64,000 nucleotides of DNA from Pseudomonas sp. SDI (GCF_003105155.1 NZ_QETK01000024.1:1-64000); one strand, 5' to 3'; shown: positions 36,170-46,037, numbered from the stretch's first letter. The notes: a model not told the origin generated them from the sequence alone. Numbers and translations: made by a program.

Positions 36170-37177
36170 GTGATCGAGTTTCAACATGTGCATAAAACCT
36201 ACCGCGTCGCCGGTAGGGATATCCCCGCGCTGCATCCGACCAGCCTGCGCGTCGAAGACGGCCAGGTGTTCGGCCTGATTGGCCATTCCGGTGCCGGTAA
36301 AAGTACCCTGCTGCGCCTGATCAACCGTTTGGAAGCCCCGAGCGGCGGCAAGATCATCGTCGATGGCGAGGACGTTACCGCGTTCAACGCCAACGACCTG
36401 CGGCGCTTCCGCCAACAGGTCGGGATGATCTTCCAGCACTTCAACCTGCTGGCCTCCAAGACCGTCGCCGACAACGTCGCGCTGCCGCTGATCCTGGCCG
36501 GCGAACTGTCGCGCAAGGACATCGACCAGCGCGTCGCCTCGCTGCTGGCGCGGGTCGGCCTGTCCGAGCACGCGAAAAAATACCCGGCGCAGCTGTCCGG
36601 CGGTCAGAAGCAGCGTGTCGGCATTGCCCGCGCACTCTCGACCCAACCGAAAATCCTGCTCTGCGACGAAGCCACCAGTGCCCTCGACCCGCAAACCACG
36701 GCGTCGGTGCTGCAACTGCTGGCCGAGATCAACCGCGAGCTGAAGCTGACCATCGTCCTGATCACCCACGAGATGGACGTGATCCGCCGGGTCTGCGACC
36801 AGGTCGCGGTGATGGACGCCGGGCAAATCGTCGAGCAGGGCTCGGTGGCCGAGGTGTTCCTGCACCCCAAGCACCCGACCACCAAGCGCTTCGTGCAAGA
36901 AGACGAGCAGATCGACGAGAACGAGCAGCGTGACGACTTCGCCCACGTACCGGGCCGCATCGTGCGCCTGACCTTCCAGGGCGACGCCACCTACGCGCCG
37001 TTGCTGGGCACCGTGGCCCGCGAAACCGGCGTGGATTACAGCATCCTGGCTGGGCGTATCGACCGCATCAAGGACACCCCGTATGGGCAACTGACCCTGG
37101 CCGTCACCGGCGGCGACATGGAAGCGGCCTTTGCCCGCTTCGCCGCAGCTGATGTGCATATGGAGGTATTGCGTTAA
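36170..37177 (+). CDS. metN: Methionine ABC transporter ATPase MetN
   Basis: The 335-residue protein from GTG 36170 ([15 protein letters not shown]) has Walker A GHSGAGKS (38-45), signature [16 protein letters not shown], Walker [13 protein letters not shown] and H-loop ITHEMD. It ends in the C-terminal ACT-like NIL domain (about 265-335), which senses intracellular methionine and inhibits transport. No ATG start fits this frame near the domain start. It is coupled to metI by TAATG. The 181-nt upstream gap shows no riboswitch I can recognise. Confidence 0.93.
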   Translation: MIEFQHVHKTYRVAGRDIPALHPTSLRVEDGQVFGLIGHSGAGKSTLLRLINRLEAPSGGKIIVDGEDVTAFNANDLRRFRQQVGMIFQHFNLLASKTVADNVALPLILAGELSRKDIDQRVASLLARVGLSEHAKKYPAQLSGGQKQRVGIARALSTQPKILLCDEATSALDPQTTASVLQLLAEINRELKLTIVLITHEMDVIRRVCDQVAVMDAGQIVEQGSVAEVFLHPKHPTTKRFVQEDEQIDENEQRDDFAHVPGRIVRLTFQGDATYAPLLGTVARETGVDYSILAGRIDRIKDTPYGQLTLAVTGGDMEAAFARFAAADVHMEVLR

Positions 37178-37845
37178 TGGACCTGAGTTTCTTTGCCAAC
37201 GTCGACTGGGCCGAAATCTGGCTGGCGACCGTTGATACCCTGATCATGCTCGGCGGTTCGCTGCTGTTCACCGTGCTGCTCGGCCTGCCGCTGGGCGTGT
37301 TGCTGTTCCTCTGCGGGCCGCGCCAGCTGTTCGAACAGAAGGGTGTCTACGCCATGCTCTCGCTGGTGGTGAACATCCTCCGTTCGCTGCCGTTCATCAT
37401 CCTGCTGATCGTGATGATTCCGTTCACCGTGCTGATCACTGGCACCTCGCTGGGCGTGGCCGGGGCCATCCCGCCACTGGTGGTGGGCGCCACGCCATTC
37501 TTCGCCCGGCTGGTGGAAACCGCGTTGCGCGAAGTGGACCGCGGCATCATCGAGGCCACCCAGTCGATGGGCGCGACCACCCGCCAGATCATCACCAACG
37601 CCTTGCTGCCGGAAGCGCGGCCGGGCATCTTTGCCGCAATCACGGTTACCGCGATTACCCTGGTGTCGTACACCGCCATGGCCGGTGTGGTCGGTGCCGG
37701 CGGCCTCGGCGACCTGGCGATCCGCTTCGGCTACCAGCGGTTCCAGACCGATGTGATGGTGGTCACGGTGGTCTTGCTGCTGGTGCTGGTGCAGGTGCTG
37801 CAGAGCGTCGGCGACAAACTGGTTGTGCATTTTTCCCGTAAGTAA
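37177..37845 (+). CDS. metI: Methionine ABC transporter permease MetI
   Basis: The 222-residue permease has five spans with the typical EAA-like cytoplasmic loop (VDRGIIEATQSMGATTRQIITNALLPEARPG, residues about 122-152) that contacts MetN. Partner of MetN and MetQ in D/L-methionine import. Its start overlaps the metN stop by one base, and metQ follows after 60 nt. Confidence 0.94.
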   Translation: MDLSFFANVDWAEIWLATVDTLIMLGGSLLFTVLLGLPLGVLLFLCGPRQLFEQKGVYAMLSLVVNILRSLPFIILLIVMIPFTVLITGTSLGVAGAIPPLVVGATPFFARLVETALREVDRGIIEATQSMGATTRQIITNALLPEARPGIFAAITVTAITLVSYTAMAGVVGAGGLGDLAIRFGYQRFQTDVMVVTVVLLLVLVQVLQSVGDKLVVHFSRK

Positions 37846-37905
37846 CCCCAGCGTCGGCCTTGCCGACGCCCCGAGGGCCGCTGCGGCCCTCTCAAGGAGC
37901 GCTCG

Positions 37906-38679
37906 ATGAAAAAACTGCTTGCTGCTATCGCCGCCGTTGCGGCCTTCTCCGCCAACGCCGCCGAGACCCTGAGCGTTGCGGCCACTGCCGTGCCGCACGC
38001 GGAGATCCTCGAGTTCGTCAAGCCGACGCTGGCCAAGGAGGGGGTGGACCTGAAGGTGAAAGTGTTCACCGACTACATCCAGCCGAACGTGCAAGTGGCC
38101 GAGAAGCGCCTGGACGCCAACTTCTTCCAGCACCAGCCGTACCTGGATGAGTTCAACAAGGGCAAGGGTACCAACCTGATCAGTGTGGCCGGCGTGCACC
38201 TAGAGCCGCTGGGTGCTTACTCGAACAAGTTCAAGAAGCTCGAAGACATCCCGTCGGGCGCCAACGTGGTGATCCCGAACGACGCCACCAACGGCGGCCG
38301 TGCCTTGCTGCTGCTGCAGAAGGCTGGGCTGATCAAGCTGAAAGAGGCGAGCAACATCCTGTCGACGCCGAAGGACATCGCCGAGAACCCGAAAAACCTG
38401 AAGATCCGTGAGCTGGAAGCCGCCACCCTGCCGCGCGTGCTGACCCAGGTCGACCTGGCGCTGATCAACACCAACTACGCGCTGGAAGCCAAGCTGAACC
38501 CACAGAAAGACGCACTGATCATCGAAGGCAGCGACTCGCCTTACGTGAACATTCTGGTGGCCCGCCCGGACAACAAGGATTCGGCCGCGCTGCAGAAGCT
38601 GGTCGGTGCCCTGCACTCGCCAGAAGTGAAGGCGTTCATTCTCGAGAAGTACAAGGGCGCGGTGATCCCGGCGTTCTGA
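37906..38679 (+). CDS. metQ: Methionine-binding protein MetQ
   Basis: The 257-residue NlpA-family binding protein has a signal peptide ending SANA. Unlike E. coli MetQ there is no lipobox cysteine, so it is probably a soluble periplasmic protein. Family motifs: VKVFTDYIQPNVQVAEKRLDAN-type start, NFFQHQPYLDEFN, VVIPNDATNGGRALLLLQKAG and DLALINTNYALEA. An AAGGAGCG site precedes ATG 37906. Confidence 0.93.
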   Translation: MKKLLAAIAAVAAFSANAAETLSVAATAVPHAEILEFVKPTLAKEGVDLKVKVFTDYIQPNVQVAEKRLDANFFQHQPYLDEFNKGKGTNLISVAGVHLEPLGAYSNKFKKLEDIPSGANVVIPNDATNGGRALLLLQKAGLIKLKEASNILSTPKDIAENPKNLKIRELEAATLPRVLTQVDLALINTNYALEAKLNPQKDALIIEGSDSPYVNILVARPDNKDSAALQKLVGALHSPEVKAFILEKYKGAVIPAF

Positions 38680-38690
38680 TCTGAGGTCAA

Positions 38691-38747
38691 ACCAGCTCCT
38701 ACGGCCCCACACCGTACCTGTAGGAGCTGGCTTGCCTGCTCCTACAG
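38691..38747. repeat. Overlapping REP-type hairpins after metQ
   Basis: 38691-38702 (ACCAGCTCCTAC) pairs with 38720-38731, and 38718-38727 (CTGTAGGAGC) pairs with 38738-38747. The two hairpins share bases and exclude each other. This is the other common Pseudomonas REP type (TGTAGGAGC core), between convergent metQ and the SCO gene. Confidence 0.75.
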
Positions 38748-38774
38748 GGGGACGGCGTAAATCGAAAGACCTAA

Positions 38775-39407
38775 TCAGTCCCGCTCAACCAGCCCAGGCA
38801 ACTGCGCCAGCAGCTTGGCATTGTTGAACGGCGCCCGAATAAACCCGCGCTGCGTGCCATCCGGCCCCAGCAGAGCCAGGTTGCCACTGTGATCCACCGT
38901 GTACCCAGGCTTGCTGGTATCGGCCGGAATAAACGGAATACTCACCGCATTCGCCAGCTTCTGGGTGTTCTCCAGCGAGCCGGTCAGGCCGCGGAAGTCC
39001 TTGTCGAAATAACCCAGGTACTGCTTCAGCTGAGCCGGGGTGTCACGGTTCGGGTCGACACTCACCAACACCACCTGCAAGCGCTCTAGGGCCGCCTTGG
39101 GCAGCTCGCTCTTCACCTGCCGCAACTGCGCCAGGGTGGTCGGGCAGATGTCCGGGCAATAGGTGTAGCCAAAGAACAACAGCGACCATTTCCCCTTCAG
39201 CTCATCGAGCTTCACCGGCTGGCCGTTCTCGTCGGTCATTTCCAGCGCCGGCACAGTACGGCTCTGCGGCAGCAGGATGATCCCGGCGTCGATCAGCGCC
39301 GTCGGGTTGCCCTGGTTGCGGCCGTTGAGCACCTTGTTGATGGTCAGGCCGAGAATCAGTGCAACCACGGCCACGAGGATGAAGACGGTTTTCTGGGTTC
39401 GAGTCAT
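38775..39407 (-). CDS. SCO1/SenC-family copper chaperone for cytochrome oxidase
   Basis: The 210-residue protein has one N-terminal membrane anchor (8-25) and a thioredoxin-fold SCO domain with the copper-binding pair CPDIC (C84, C88) and partner H173 (TVDHSG). It delivers copper to the CuA site of subunit II in the periplasm. Its ATG (39407) overlaps the ctaB stop by 4 nt, placing it last in a ctaA-ctaB-sco assembly operon. Confidence 0.92.
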   Translation of the reverse strand: MTRTQKTVFILVAVVALILGLTINKVLNGRNQGNPTALIDAGIILLPQSRTVPALEMTDENGQPVKLDELKGKWSLLFFGYTYCPDICPTTLAQLRQVKSELPKAALERLQVVLVSVDPNRDTPAQLKQYLGYFDKDFRGLTGSLENTQKLANAVSIPFIPADTSKPGYTVDHSGNLALLGPDGTQRGFIRAPFNNAKLLAQLPGLVERD

Positions 39408-40303
39408 AGGTTCAACAGTAAGTAGTGGTCTACAAGCAGCGCGATGAACAGCAGGAACAAGTAGTAGATAGAGTACTTGAAGGTCCTGATCGCCGCGTGC
39501 GGCCGACTGCCACGGTACAACACCCAGGCCCATTGCAGGAAGCGCGCGCCCAGCAGCAGGGCACAGCCCAGGTAGAGCAGGCCGCTCATGTGAATCACGA
39601 ACGGCAACAGGCTCACCGCCAGCAGCACGCAGGTATAAAGCAGGATGTGCACCTTGGTGTAATGCTCGCCGTGGGTCACCGGCAGCATCGGAATATCGGC
39701 CTTGGCGTACTCTTCCTTGCGGTGAATCGCCAATGCCCAGAAATGCGGCGGGGTCCAGGCAAAGATGATCAGCACCAGCAGCAACGGCTCGGCGCTGATA
39801 TGCCCGCTGATCGCCACCCAACCGAGCAACGGCGGCGCCGCCCCGGCCAGCCCGCCAATCACGATGTTCTGCGGCGTGGCGCGCTTGAGGAAGCCGGTGT
39901 AGATCACCGCATAGCCCAGCAGCGAGGCCAGCGTCAGCCAGGCGGTGAGCGGGTTGGTGAAGGTCAGCAGCAAGAGCATGCCGAGCAGCGCCAGGCTCAG
40001 GGCGAACAGCAGTGCCGCCGCTGGCGCCACCCGCCCCTCGGCCAGCGGCCGCTTGTGGGTACGCGCCATCAGCGCATCGATGCGCCGGTCGAGCACATGG
40101 TTGACCGCCGCCGCCGCGCCGGCGCAACAACCGATGCCGAGGTTGCCGAACAGCAGGACGGTCCACGGCACACCGGCGCGGGTGGCGAGGAACATCCCCA
40201 CCAGCGAGGTAATCAGCATCAGCACCACCACCTTGGGCTTGGTCAGCTCCAGGTAATCGCGCCAGCCGGCCCGATGCTGGCGTTCGCTCAGAAGCGCTGC
40301 CAT
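39404..40303 (-). CDS. cyoE: Protoheme IX farnesyltransferase (heme O synthase)
   Basis: This is a 299-residue UbiA-family prenyltransferase with about eight or nine spans and both Asp-rich loops: [20 protein letters not shown] (near residue 68) and the second near 195 ([16 protein letters not shown]). It adds farnesyl to heme B, making heme O for the heme A synthase encoded just upstream. Its start region overlaps the ctaA stop by 16 nt. Also called ctaB or cox10. Confidence 0.94.
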   Translation of the reverse strand: MAALLSERQHRAGWRDYLELTKPKVVVLMLITSLVGMFLATRAGVPWTVLLFGNLGIGCCAGAAAAVNHVLDRRIDALMARTHKRPLAEGRVAPAAALLFALSLALLGMLLLLTFTNPLTAWLTLASLLGYAVIYTGFLKRATPQNIVIGGLAGAAPPLLGWVAISGHISAEPLLLVLIIFAWTPPHFWALAIHRKEEYAKADIPMLPVTHGEHYTKVHILLYTCVLLAVSLLPFVIHMSGLLYLGCALLLGARFLQWAWVLYRGSRPHAAIRTFKYSIYYLFLLFIALLVDHYLLLNL

Positions 40304-41370
40304 GGGTTCTCTCCAAGGTAATGAACCACGCCGCCAGTACTCAGCGGGGTAAGGCGCCAGCCAGGGCTGACGCGACGGGCTTTGACCTGCGTCGCCAGGC
40401 GCATGCGGTAATTCACCAGCACCAGGGTCAGCAGCAGGCAGGCGCCACCGGCGTTATGCGCCACCGCTACCAGCAGCGGCAGGCCGAACAGCACGTTGCT
40501 GATACCCAGCGCCACCTGCGCCGCCAGCGCCAGCAGCACCAGCCGGGCCAGGCGGCGCAGACCGATGTGGTAGAGCTGCCAGGCCAGGGTCAGCAGTACC
40601 CCGGTCACCAGCAACGCGCCCAGCCGGTGGGTGAGATGGATGGCCGTGCGCGCCTCGCTGTCGAGCTGCCCGCCGAGGTAATTGGGGCCGATGTGCTGGG
40701 TCAGGTGAAAACCGTTGGCGAAGTCTGCCTGCGGCCACCATTGGCCATGGCAGGTTGGCAGGTCGACGCAGGCCACCGCCGCGTAGTTGGCGCTGACCCA
40801 GCCGCCCAGGGCAATCTGCCCGATCACCAGCAGCAAGGCCAACGCCGCCAGCTTGCGCAGGCGCAGCGGCAACCCCGGCAACGGCATGAACGCCCGCGAC
40901 AGGCGCAGGCTCAGCAGGAACAGCAGACTCAAGGTGGCGAAGCCGCCCAACAGGTGCGCAGTGACCACCTGCGGCCACAGTTTGAGGGTCACCGTCCACA
41001 TGCCGAAGGCGGCCTGGGCGAACACCACCGCCAGCAGCAACAGCGGCAGGCGATAGGGCTGGCCATCGCGACCATGGCGGCGCAGCGCCTGCACCGCGAG
41101 CATGGCGATCACCAGCGCCAGGGTGCCGGCAAAGTAGCGGTGGAGCATTTCGTTGCGGCCCTTGTGCGCTTCTACCGGGGTGTCGGGGAAGTGCCGTTCG
41201 GCGTGGGCCAGCTGTGCTTCGGTTTTCGGCACGCCGATAAACCCGTAGCAGCCCGGCCAGTCCGGGCAGCCGAGGCCGGCGTGGGTCAGGCGGGTATAGG
41301 CACCGAGCAGTACAACCAGCAGCGCCAGCAGGGTGGCGAACACAGCGAGGCGATATCCGGGTCTGACCAT
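40288..41370 (-). CDS. ctaA: Heme A synthase, COX15/CtaA family
   Basis: The 360-residue protein has eight membrane spans. Visible family features are [20 protein letters not shown] near residue 25, [17 protein letters not shown] heme-ligand histidine near 72, [15 protein letters not shown] near 137, [11 protein letters not shown] (cysteine pair of the second extracytoplasmic loop) and [12 protein letters not shown] near 243. It oxidises heme O to heme A for the aa3 oxidase. Twelve nt separate it from the upstream unknown gene. Confidence 0.94.
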   Translation of the reverse strand: MVRPGYRLAVFATLLALLVVLLGAYTRLTHAGLGCPDWPGCYGFIGVPKTEAQLAHAERHFPDTPVEAHKGRNEMLHRYFAGTLALVIAMLAVQALRRHGRDGQPYRLPLLLLAVVFAQAAFGMWTVTLKLWPQVVTAHLLGGFATLSLLFLLSLRLSRAFMPLPGLPLRLRKLAALALLLVIGQIALGGWVSANYAAVACVDLPTCHGQWWPQADFANGFHLTQHIGPNYLGGQLDSEARTAIHLTHRLGALLVTGVLLTLAWQLYHIGLRRLARLVLLALAAQVALGISNVLFGLPLLVAVAHNAGGACLLLTLVLVNYRMRLATQVKARRVSPGWRLTPLSTGGVVHYLGENPWQRF

Positions 41371-41382
41371 CGAGGCGCGCTC

Positions 41383-41976
41383 CTAACCGATGTTGGACAG
41401 CTTGAGCAGGTGGCGCAGGTCGTTGAGCACGTCCTTGCCCTTGATCCGCGCGTCGTAGCGCAGCACCAGGTTGCCGTGCGGGTCGACAATCCACAGTTGC
41501 GCGTCCTGCTTGTGGCCGGTGAAGGCGTCATAGCGCGGCACGTCCAGCGGGTAGCGTTGCAGTTGCGGGTACTCGCGTTCGAGCCTGGCCTGGTAGTCGG
41601 CGCTCAGCGGTTGTGCGGCGGCCAACGCGTGACTGGCGCGGCTGGCGTCGCGGCCCAGGCCGATCTGGATCTGCCGCGCCAGGTACACCAGCTGCTGGCA
41701 ATCGACGCCGCAGTCCTTGGGCGTGCTCACCAGCAACTGCCAACGTGCTTCGCTGGCCGGGATGCCAAGGTCGGCGCGGGTCTGGCCGTCGCCGATCAGC
41801 TCGCCGTGGTAATTGCGGCTGTCCGGCACCCAGAACTGCAATTTGTACATCGCCGTGGCGAGGATCATCGGCCCCAGCGCCACCAGCAGGATCAGGATCA
41901 GTTGCAGGCGCCCGCGCAAACGTCCGTGCGGCGCCGCCGCATTAGAGGTGCTGGGCGGATTCATGACGGCTCCCAT
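41383..41976 (-). CDS. Membrane-anchored SCO-like protein of the oxidase cluster
   Basis: The 197-residue protein begins MGAVMNPP behind a clear AAGGAG site 7 nt away. It has one membrane span (LILILLVALGPMILATAM) and a periplasmic domain with WQLLVSTPKDCGVDCQQLVY, a CxxxC pair placed as in thioredoxin/SCO-type copper chaperones, and WIVDPHGNLVLRYD, reminiscent of the SCO histidine region (DPHG). It lies between the SURF1 gene (35-nt overlap) and ctaA, so an assembly role is likely. Known in Pseudomonas only as hypothetical to me. Confidence 0.8.
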   Translation of the reverse strand: MGAVMNPPSTSNAAAPHGRLRGRLQLILILLVALGPMILATAMYKLQFWVPDSRNYHGELIGDGQTRADLGIPASEARWQLLVSTPKDCGVDCQQLVYLARQIQIGLGRDASRASHALAAAQPLSADYQARLEREYPQLQRYPLDVPRYDAFTGHKQDAQLWIVDPHGNLVLRYDARIKGKDVLNDLRHLLKLSNIG

Positions 41977-42682
41977 GGTTTTTCTCCTTGTTCTTGTGCC
42001 AGCCGAAATAGAGGTAAAGCGCGAACAGGGCCAACGCCAGGGCAAACCACTGCACGGCGTAGCCCAGATGTTTTTCCGGGCCCAGGACAACCACCGGCCA
42101 CGCCAGGCGCAGGCTGGCCGGGCCAGGCTCCAGGCGCAGCTCATGGGCAAAGCCCTCGCGGCCCAGTTGTGGCCACAGCTGCGCGGCGTCGATGGCGGTG
42201 AGCAGGCGCGGCCACTGCCCACCTTGCGGGTCGGCCTGCAACTGGAAGGTGCTACCGGGTGCCACGTAGACCCAGGCGTCCAGACTCAGGACGCTGGCCG
42301 GGGTGCTGAAGCGCACCGGCGTGCGCCGGTCGGGCCAGGCCAGCCAGCCGCGGTTGATCAGCAGCCACTGGCCGCTGGGCTGGTCGAGGAACGGTTGCAG
42401 CAACTCGACGCCGACCTGGCCGTCGCGCTGGCGGTTGTCCAGCAGCAGGCTGTGCGCGGCATCGAAGCGGCCGTAGAGATGCACGCGGCGATAGGCCGGG
42501 TCGGTGTCCTGTAGCAACTGCACGCTGGCCAGCGGCGCGGCGGCCTGGCGTTCGGCGTAGGTGGCGAGCAGCTCGCGCTTCTGTTCGGCACGGCTCAGTT
42601 GCCAGCAGCCCAGCGCAATCAACCCCGGCAGCAACAGACACACCACCAGGGTTGGCCCCAGGCCAGGGCGAAACGGCCTCAT
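41942..42682 (-). CDS. SURF1-family cytochrome oxidase assembly protein
   Basis: The 246-residue protein has one span at each end (about 10-28 and 211-228), as in SURF1. Core motifs are LIALGCWQLSRAEQKRELL near the start, DPAYRRVHLYGRF, GQWLLINRGWLAWP, and LGPEKHLGYAVQWFALAL near the C-terminus. SURF1 assists heme A insertion into subunit I. Its end overlaps the downstream gene by 35 nt. Confidence 0.92.
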   Translation of the reverse strand: MRPFRPGLGPTLVVCLLLPGLIALGCWQLSRAEQKRELLATYAERQAAAPLASVQLLQDTDPAYRRVHLYGRFDAAHSLLLDNRQRDGQVGVELLQPFLDQPSGQWLLINRGWLAWPDRRTPVRFSTPASVLSLDAWVYVAPGSTFQLQADPQGGQWPRLLTAIDAAQLWPQLGREGFAHELRLEPGPASLRLAWPVVVLGPEKHLGYAVQWFALALALFALYLYFGWHKNKEKNHGSRHESAQHL

Positions 42683-42742
42683 CCGGCCGCTCCAAGGTCA
42701 GTCGCTATACTGAAAGTCATCGCATCCCCCCGGAGTACCGCC

Positions 42743-42946
42743 ATGCTCAAAGCCGCGATTGTCCTGATGCTGCTGGCCACGGTCGCCAGCCTGTTCAGCG
42801 GCCTGTTTTTCCTGGTCAAGGACGACGGACACTCGACCCGCCTGCTCAAGGCCCTCACCGTGCGGGTCAGCCTCGCCGCCGTGACCCTGGCCTTGATCAC
42901 CTGGGGTTTCTACAGCGGCCAACTGGTGTCCCACGCCCCCTGGTAA
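42743..42946 (+). CDS. DUF2909 twin-transmembrane small protein
   Basis: This is a 67-residue protein with two membrane helices (AAIVLMLLATVASLFSGLFF and VSLAAVTLALITWGFYSG) joined by a charged loop KDDGHSTRLLKAL. It matches the twin-TM DUF2909 family found inside cox clusters. Uniquely here it is transcribed opposite to its neighbours, converging on coxC with 6 nt between stops and diverging from SURF1. GGAG precedes the ATG. Role unknown. Confidence 0.88.
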   Translation: MLKAAIVLMLLATVASLFSGLFFLVKDDGHSTRLLKALTVRVSLAAVTLALITWGFYSGQLVSHAPW

Positions 42947-42952
42947 AAGTGC

Positions 42953-43837
42953 CTACAGCACGTACACGAAGATAAACAGGCCAACCCACACCACATCGAC
43001 AAAGTGCCAATACCAGCTGGCCGCCTCGAAGCCGAAATGTTTGTCGGCGTCGAAGTGGCCACGCAGGATGCGCATCAGCATCACGAACAGGATCAGCGTG
43101 CCCATGGTCACGTGCGCACCGTGGAAGCCGGTGAGCATGAAGAAGGTCGCGCCGTAGATCCCCGAACCCAGCGTCAGCCCCAGTTCGGTGTAGGCCTCGT
43201 GGTACTCGTAGGCCTGCAGGATGAGGAACGCCACGCCAAGCAGGATGGTCAGCGCCAGCCAGAACTTCAGCGGGCCGCGATGGCCCTTGCGCAGGGCGTG
43301 GTGGGCGATGGTGATGGTCACGCTGGAGCTCACCAGCAGGATCGTGTTGATCAGCGGCAGGTGCCACGGGTCGATCACGTCCTTGGGCGGCGGGAACAGT
43401 GTCGGATCGGGGGTGTGCAACAGCGGCCAGCTGAACTGGAAGTTCGGCCAGAGCATGTGCGTCACGCCCTTGGCGCCTTCGCCGCCAAGCCACGGCCCGG
43501 CCAGGTGGCGCACATAGAACAGGGTGCCGAAGAAGGCGATGAAGAACATCACTTCGGAAAAGATGAACCACGACATGCCCCAACGGAACGAGCGGTCCAA
43601 CTGCGGGCTGTAGAGCCCGGCGCGGCTTTCCTTGATCACCGCGCCGAACCAGCCGAAGAGCATGTAGGCCAGGCACAGCGCACCGACGAAGAAGATCAGC
43701 GGGCCATGGGAATCGCGCCCGGCCTTGAGGTCGTTGAACCAGGTGCCCAGGCCGAATACCGTGATGAACATGCCGATGGTGGCAATGATCGGCCACTTGC
43801 TCTGCGCCGGTACGTAGTAGTGCTGGTGTTGGGCCAT
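42953..43837 (-). CDS. ctaE: Cytochrome c oxidase subunit III
   Basis: The 294-residue subunit has seven spans: HQHYYVPAQSKWPIIATIG at the start, WFGAVIKESRAGLYSPQLDRSFRWGMSWFIFSE (conserved Arg/Glu), and LTGFHGAHVTMGTLILFVM near residue 232, and ends with YWHFVDVVWVGLFIFVYVL. It is a structural subunit of aa3 oxidase. Also called coxC. Twelve nt downstream of the cox11 gene. Confidence 0.95.
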   Translation of the reverse strand: MAQHQHYYVPAQSKWPIIATIGMFITVFGLGTWFNDLKAGRDSHGPLIFFVGALCLAYMLFGWFGAVIKESRAGLYSPQLDRSFRWGMSWFIFSEVMFFIAFFGTLFYVRHLAGPWLGGEGAKGVTHMLWPNFQFSWPLLHTPDPTLFPPPKDVIDPWHLPLINTILLVSSSVTITIAHHALRKGHRGPLKFWLALTILLGVAFLILQAYEYHEAYTELGLTLGSGIYGATFFMLTGFHGAHVTMGTLILFVMLMRILRGHFDADKHFGFEAASWYWHFVDVVWVGLFIFVYVL

Positions 43838-43849
43838 GAATTGTTCTCC

Positions 43850-44419
43850 TTATCGGGCGCTCTCGGCAGTGGCGCTGGCGACGTGGGCCACCGGCGGCTG
43901 GCGAGCGGTGATATCGAACAGCGTGTAGGCAAGCGTCAGGTGTTTCACGTCCTTGGGCAGGTCGCGGTCGACGATGAAGCGCACCGGCATTTCGATGCGC
44001 TCACCCGGCTGCAACACCTGCTGGCTGAAGCAGAAACATTCGGTCTTGTGGAAATACGCCGCCGCCTCGGCCGGGGTAATGCTCGGGATCGCCTGGGCGG
44101 TCATCGGCTTGTCGGTGGGGTTGCGGGCGATGAAGATCATCTGGTTCACCGCCCCTGGGTTGACGTCGATCTGGTCGGCGCTGGAATAGAAATCCCAGAC
44201 CATGTCGCTGGCGTTGGTCGACATGAACTGCACCTTCACCGTGCGCGACGGGTCGCTGACCTGGGTGCCCTCGTACTGCCCGCCGGTCTTGCCGTTGATG
44301 CCGAAGGCCTTGCACATCACGTCGTAGATCGGCACCAGGGCAAAGCCGAAGGCGAACATCACCACCGTCAGCACCAGCAGACGCAGCACCAGACGCTTGA
44401 TCGAGAGCCCTTCGCTCAT
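43850..44419 (-). CDS. ctaG: Cytochrome c oxidase assembly protein CtaG/Cox11
   Basis: The 189-residue protein has one N-terminal span (about 10-30, LRLLVLTVVMFAFGFALVPIYD) and a periplasmic beta-domain with the copper motif ECFCFSQQVLQPGE (CxC). It inserts copper into the CuB site of subunit I. It lies 25 nt downstream of ctaD and immediately ahead of ctaE. Confidence 0.94.
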   Translation of the reverse strand: MSEGLSIKRLVLRLLVLTVVMFAFGFALVPIYDVMCKAFGINGKTGGQYEGTQVSDPSRTVKVQFMSTNASDMVWDFYSSADQIDVNPGAVNQMIFIARNPTDKPMTAQAIPSITPAEAAAYFHKTECFCFSQQVLQPGERIEMPVRFIVDRDLPKDVKHLTLAYTLFDITARQPPVAHVASATAESAR

Positions 44420-44444
44420 GGCTGCAGCCTCCAGAGCTGGCGGT

Positions 44445-46037
44445 TCATTTCACGTCCGGCGGGGTCTGGAAGGTGTGATATGGCGCCGGCGACGGCACCG
44501 ACCATTCCAGCCCTTCGGCGCCATCCCACGGCTTGGCCGGAGCCGGCTTGCCGCCGCGAATGCACTTGATGACGATGAACAGGAAGAAGATCTGCGTGGC
44601 ACCGAAGGTGAACGCGCCGATCGACGAGACCATGTTGAAGTCGGCGAACTGCAGGTTGTAGTCCGGTACCCGCCGCGGCATGCCGGCCAGGCCGACGAAG
44701 TGCATCGGGAAGAAGGCCAGGTTCATGCCGACGAACGACAGCCAGAAATGCAGCTTGCCGAGGGTTTCGTCATACATGTGCCCGGTCCATTTCGGCAGCC
44801 AGTAGTAGGCCGAGGCGAAGATCCCGAAGATCGCCCCCGGCACCAGCACGTAGTGGAAATGCGCTACCACGAAATAGGTATCGTGGTACTGGAAGTCGGC
44901 CGGGGCGATGGCCAGCATCAGCCCGGAGAAGCCGCCGATGGTGAACAGGATGACGAAGGCGATGGCGAACAGCATCGGCGTCTCGAAGGTCAGCGAACCT
45001 TCCCACATGGTGCTGACCCAGTTGAACACCTTAACCCCGGTGGGCACGGCGATCAGCATGGTCGCGTACATGAAGAACAGCTCGCCCACCACCGGAATGC
45101 CGACCACGAACATGTGGTGCGCCCAGACGATGAACGAGAGGAAGGCAATCGCCCCGGTGGCGTAGACCATCGAGGTGTAGCCGAACAGCGGCTTGCGCGA
45201 GAACGCCGGGATGATCGAGCTGACCGCGCCGAACGCCGGCAGGATCATGATGTACACCTCGGGGTGGCCGAAGAACCAGAACACATGCTGGAACAGCACC
45301 GGGTCGCCGCCGCCAGCGGCGCTGAAGAAACTGGTGCCGAAGTGGATGTCCATCAGCATCATCGTCACCACCCCGGCCAGCACCGGCATCACTGCAATCA
45401 GCAGGAACGCGGTAATCAGCCAGGTCCAGACGAACAGCGGCATCTTCATCAGGGTCATGCCCGGGGCGCGCAGGTTGAGGATGGTGGCGATCACGTTGAT
45501 CGCGCCCATGATCGAGCTGATGCCCATCAGGTGAATGGCGAAGATGAAGAAGGTCACGCTTTCCGGCGCATAGGTGGTCGAGAGCGGGGCGTAGAAGGTC
45601 CAGCCGAAGTTCGGCCCGCCGCCGGGCATGAACAGAGTCGACACCAGCAGCAGGAACGCTGCCGGCAACAGCCAGAAGCTGAAGTTGTTCATCCGTGGCA
45701 GGGCCATGTCCGGCGCGCCGATCATCAGCGGGATCATCCAGTTGGCCAGGCCGACGAAGGCCGGCATCACCGCGCCGAAGACCATCACCAGACCGTGCAG
45801 GGTGGTCATCTGGTTGAAGAACGCCGGCTCGACGATCTGCAGGCCGGGCTGGAACAGCTCGGCGCGGATCACCATGGCGAACGAGCCGCCGAGCAGGAAG
45901 GCGCAGAAACTGAACCACAGGTACATCGTGCCGATGTCCTTGTGGTTGGTGGTCAGCACCCAGCGCATCAAGCCCTTGGCCGGGCCGTGGGCGTGGTCAT
46001 GGCCGGCATGACCGTGGTCGTCGATCACTGCACTCAT
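44445..46037 (-). CDS. ctaD: Cytochrome c oxidase subunit I (aa3-type)
   Basis: The 530-residue heme-copper oxidase subunit has 12 spans. Recognisable elements: TTNHKDIGTMYLWF, the low-spin heme His in TTLHGLVMVFG, PNFGWTFYAPLST, the CuB/Tyr motif FWFFGHPEVYIMILPAFG, HHMFVVG, and the heme a/a3 histidines in FVVAHFHYVLV. A His-rich N-terminus (DDHGHAGHDHAHG) precedes them. ATG 46037 follows GGAGACAGGAC; a much longer open frame upstream is not protein-like. It reduces oxygen to water and pumps protons. Also called coxA. Confidence 0.95.
   Translation of the reverse strand: MSAVIDDHGHAGHDHAHGPAKGLMRWVLTTNHKDIGTMYLWFSFCAFLLGGSFAMVIRAELFQPGLQIVEPAFFNQMTTLHGLVMVFGAVMPAFVGLANWMIPLMIGAPDMALPRMNNFSFWLLPAAFLLLVSTLFMPGGGPNFGWTFYAPLSTTYAPESVTFFIFAIHLMGISSIMGAINVIATILNLRAPGMTLMKMPLFVWTWLITAFLLIAVMPVLAGVVTMMLMDIHFGTSFFSAAGGGDPVLFQHVFWFFGHPEVYIMILPAFGAVSSIIPAFSRKPLFGYTSMVYATGAIAFLSFIVWAHHMFVVGIPVVGELFFMYATMLIAVPTGVKVFNWVSTMWEGSLTFETPMLFAIAFVILFTIGGFSGLMLAIAPADFQYHDTYFVVAHFHYVLVPGAIFGIFASAYYWLPKWTGHMYDETLGKLHFWLSFVGMNLAFFPMHFVGLAGMPRRVPDYNLQFADFNMVSSIGAFTFGATQIFFLFIVIKCIRGGKPAPAKPWDGAEGLEWSVPSPAPYHTFQTPPDVK

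Noticed and set aside
38775..40316. Apparent 513-codon fusion reading into the SCO gene
   Set aside because: The first 300 codons are the out-of-frame reverse of cyoE; the real SCO start is ATG 39407, overlapping the cyoE stop.
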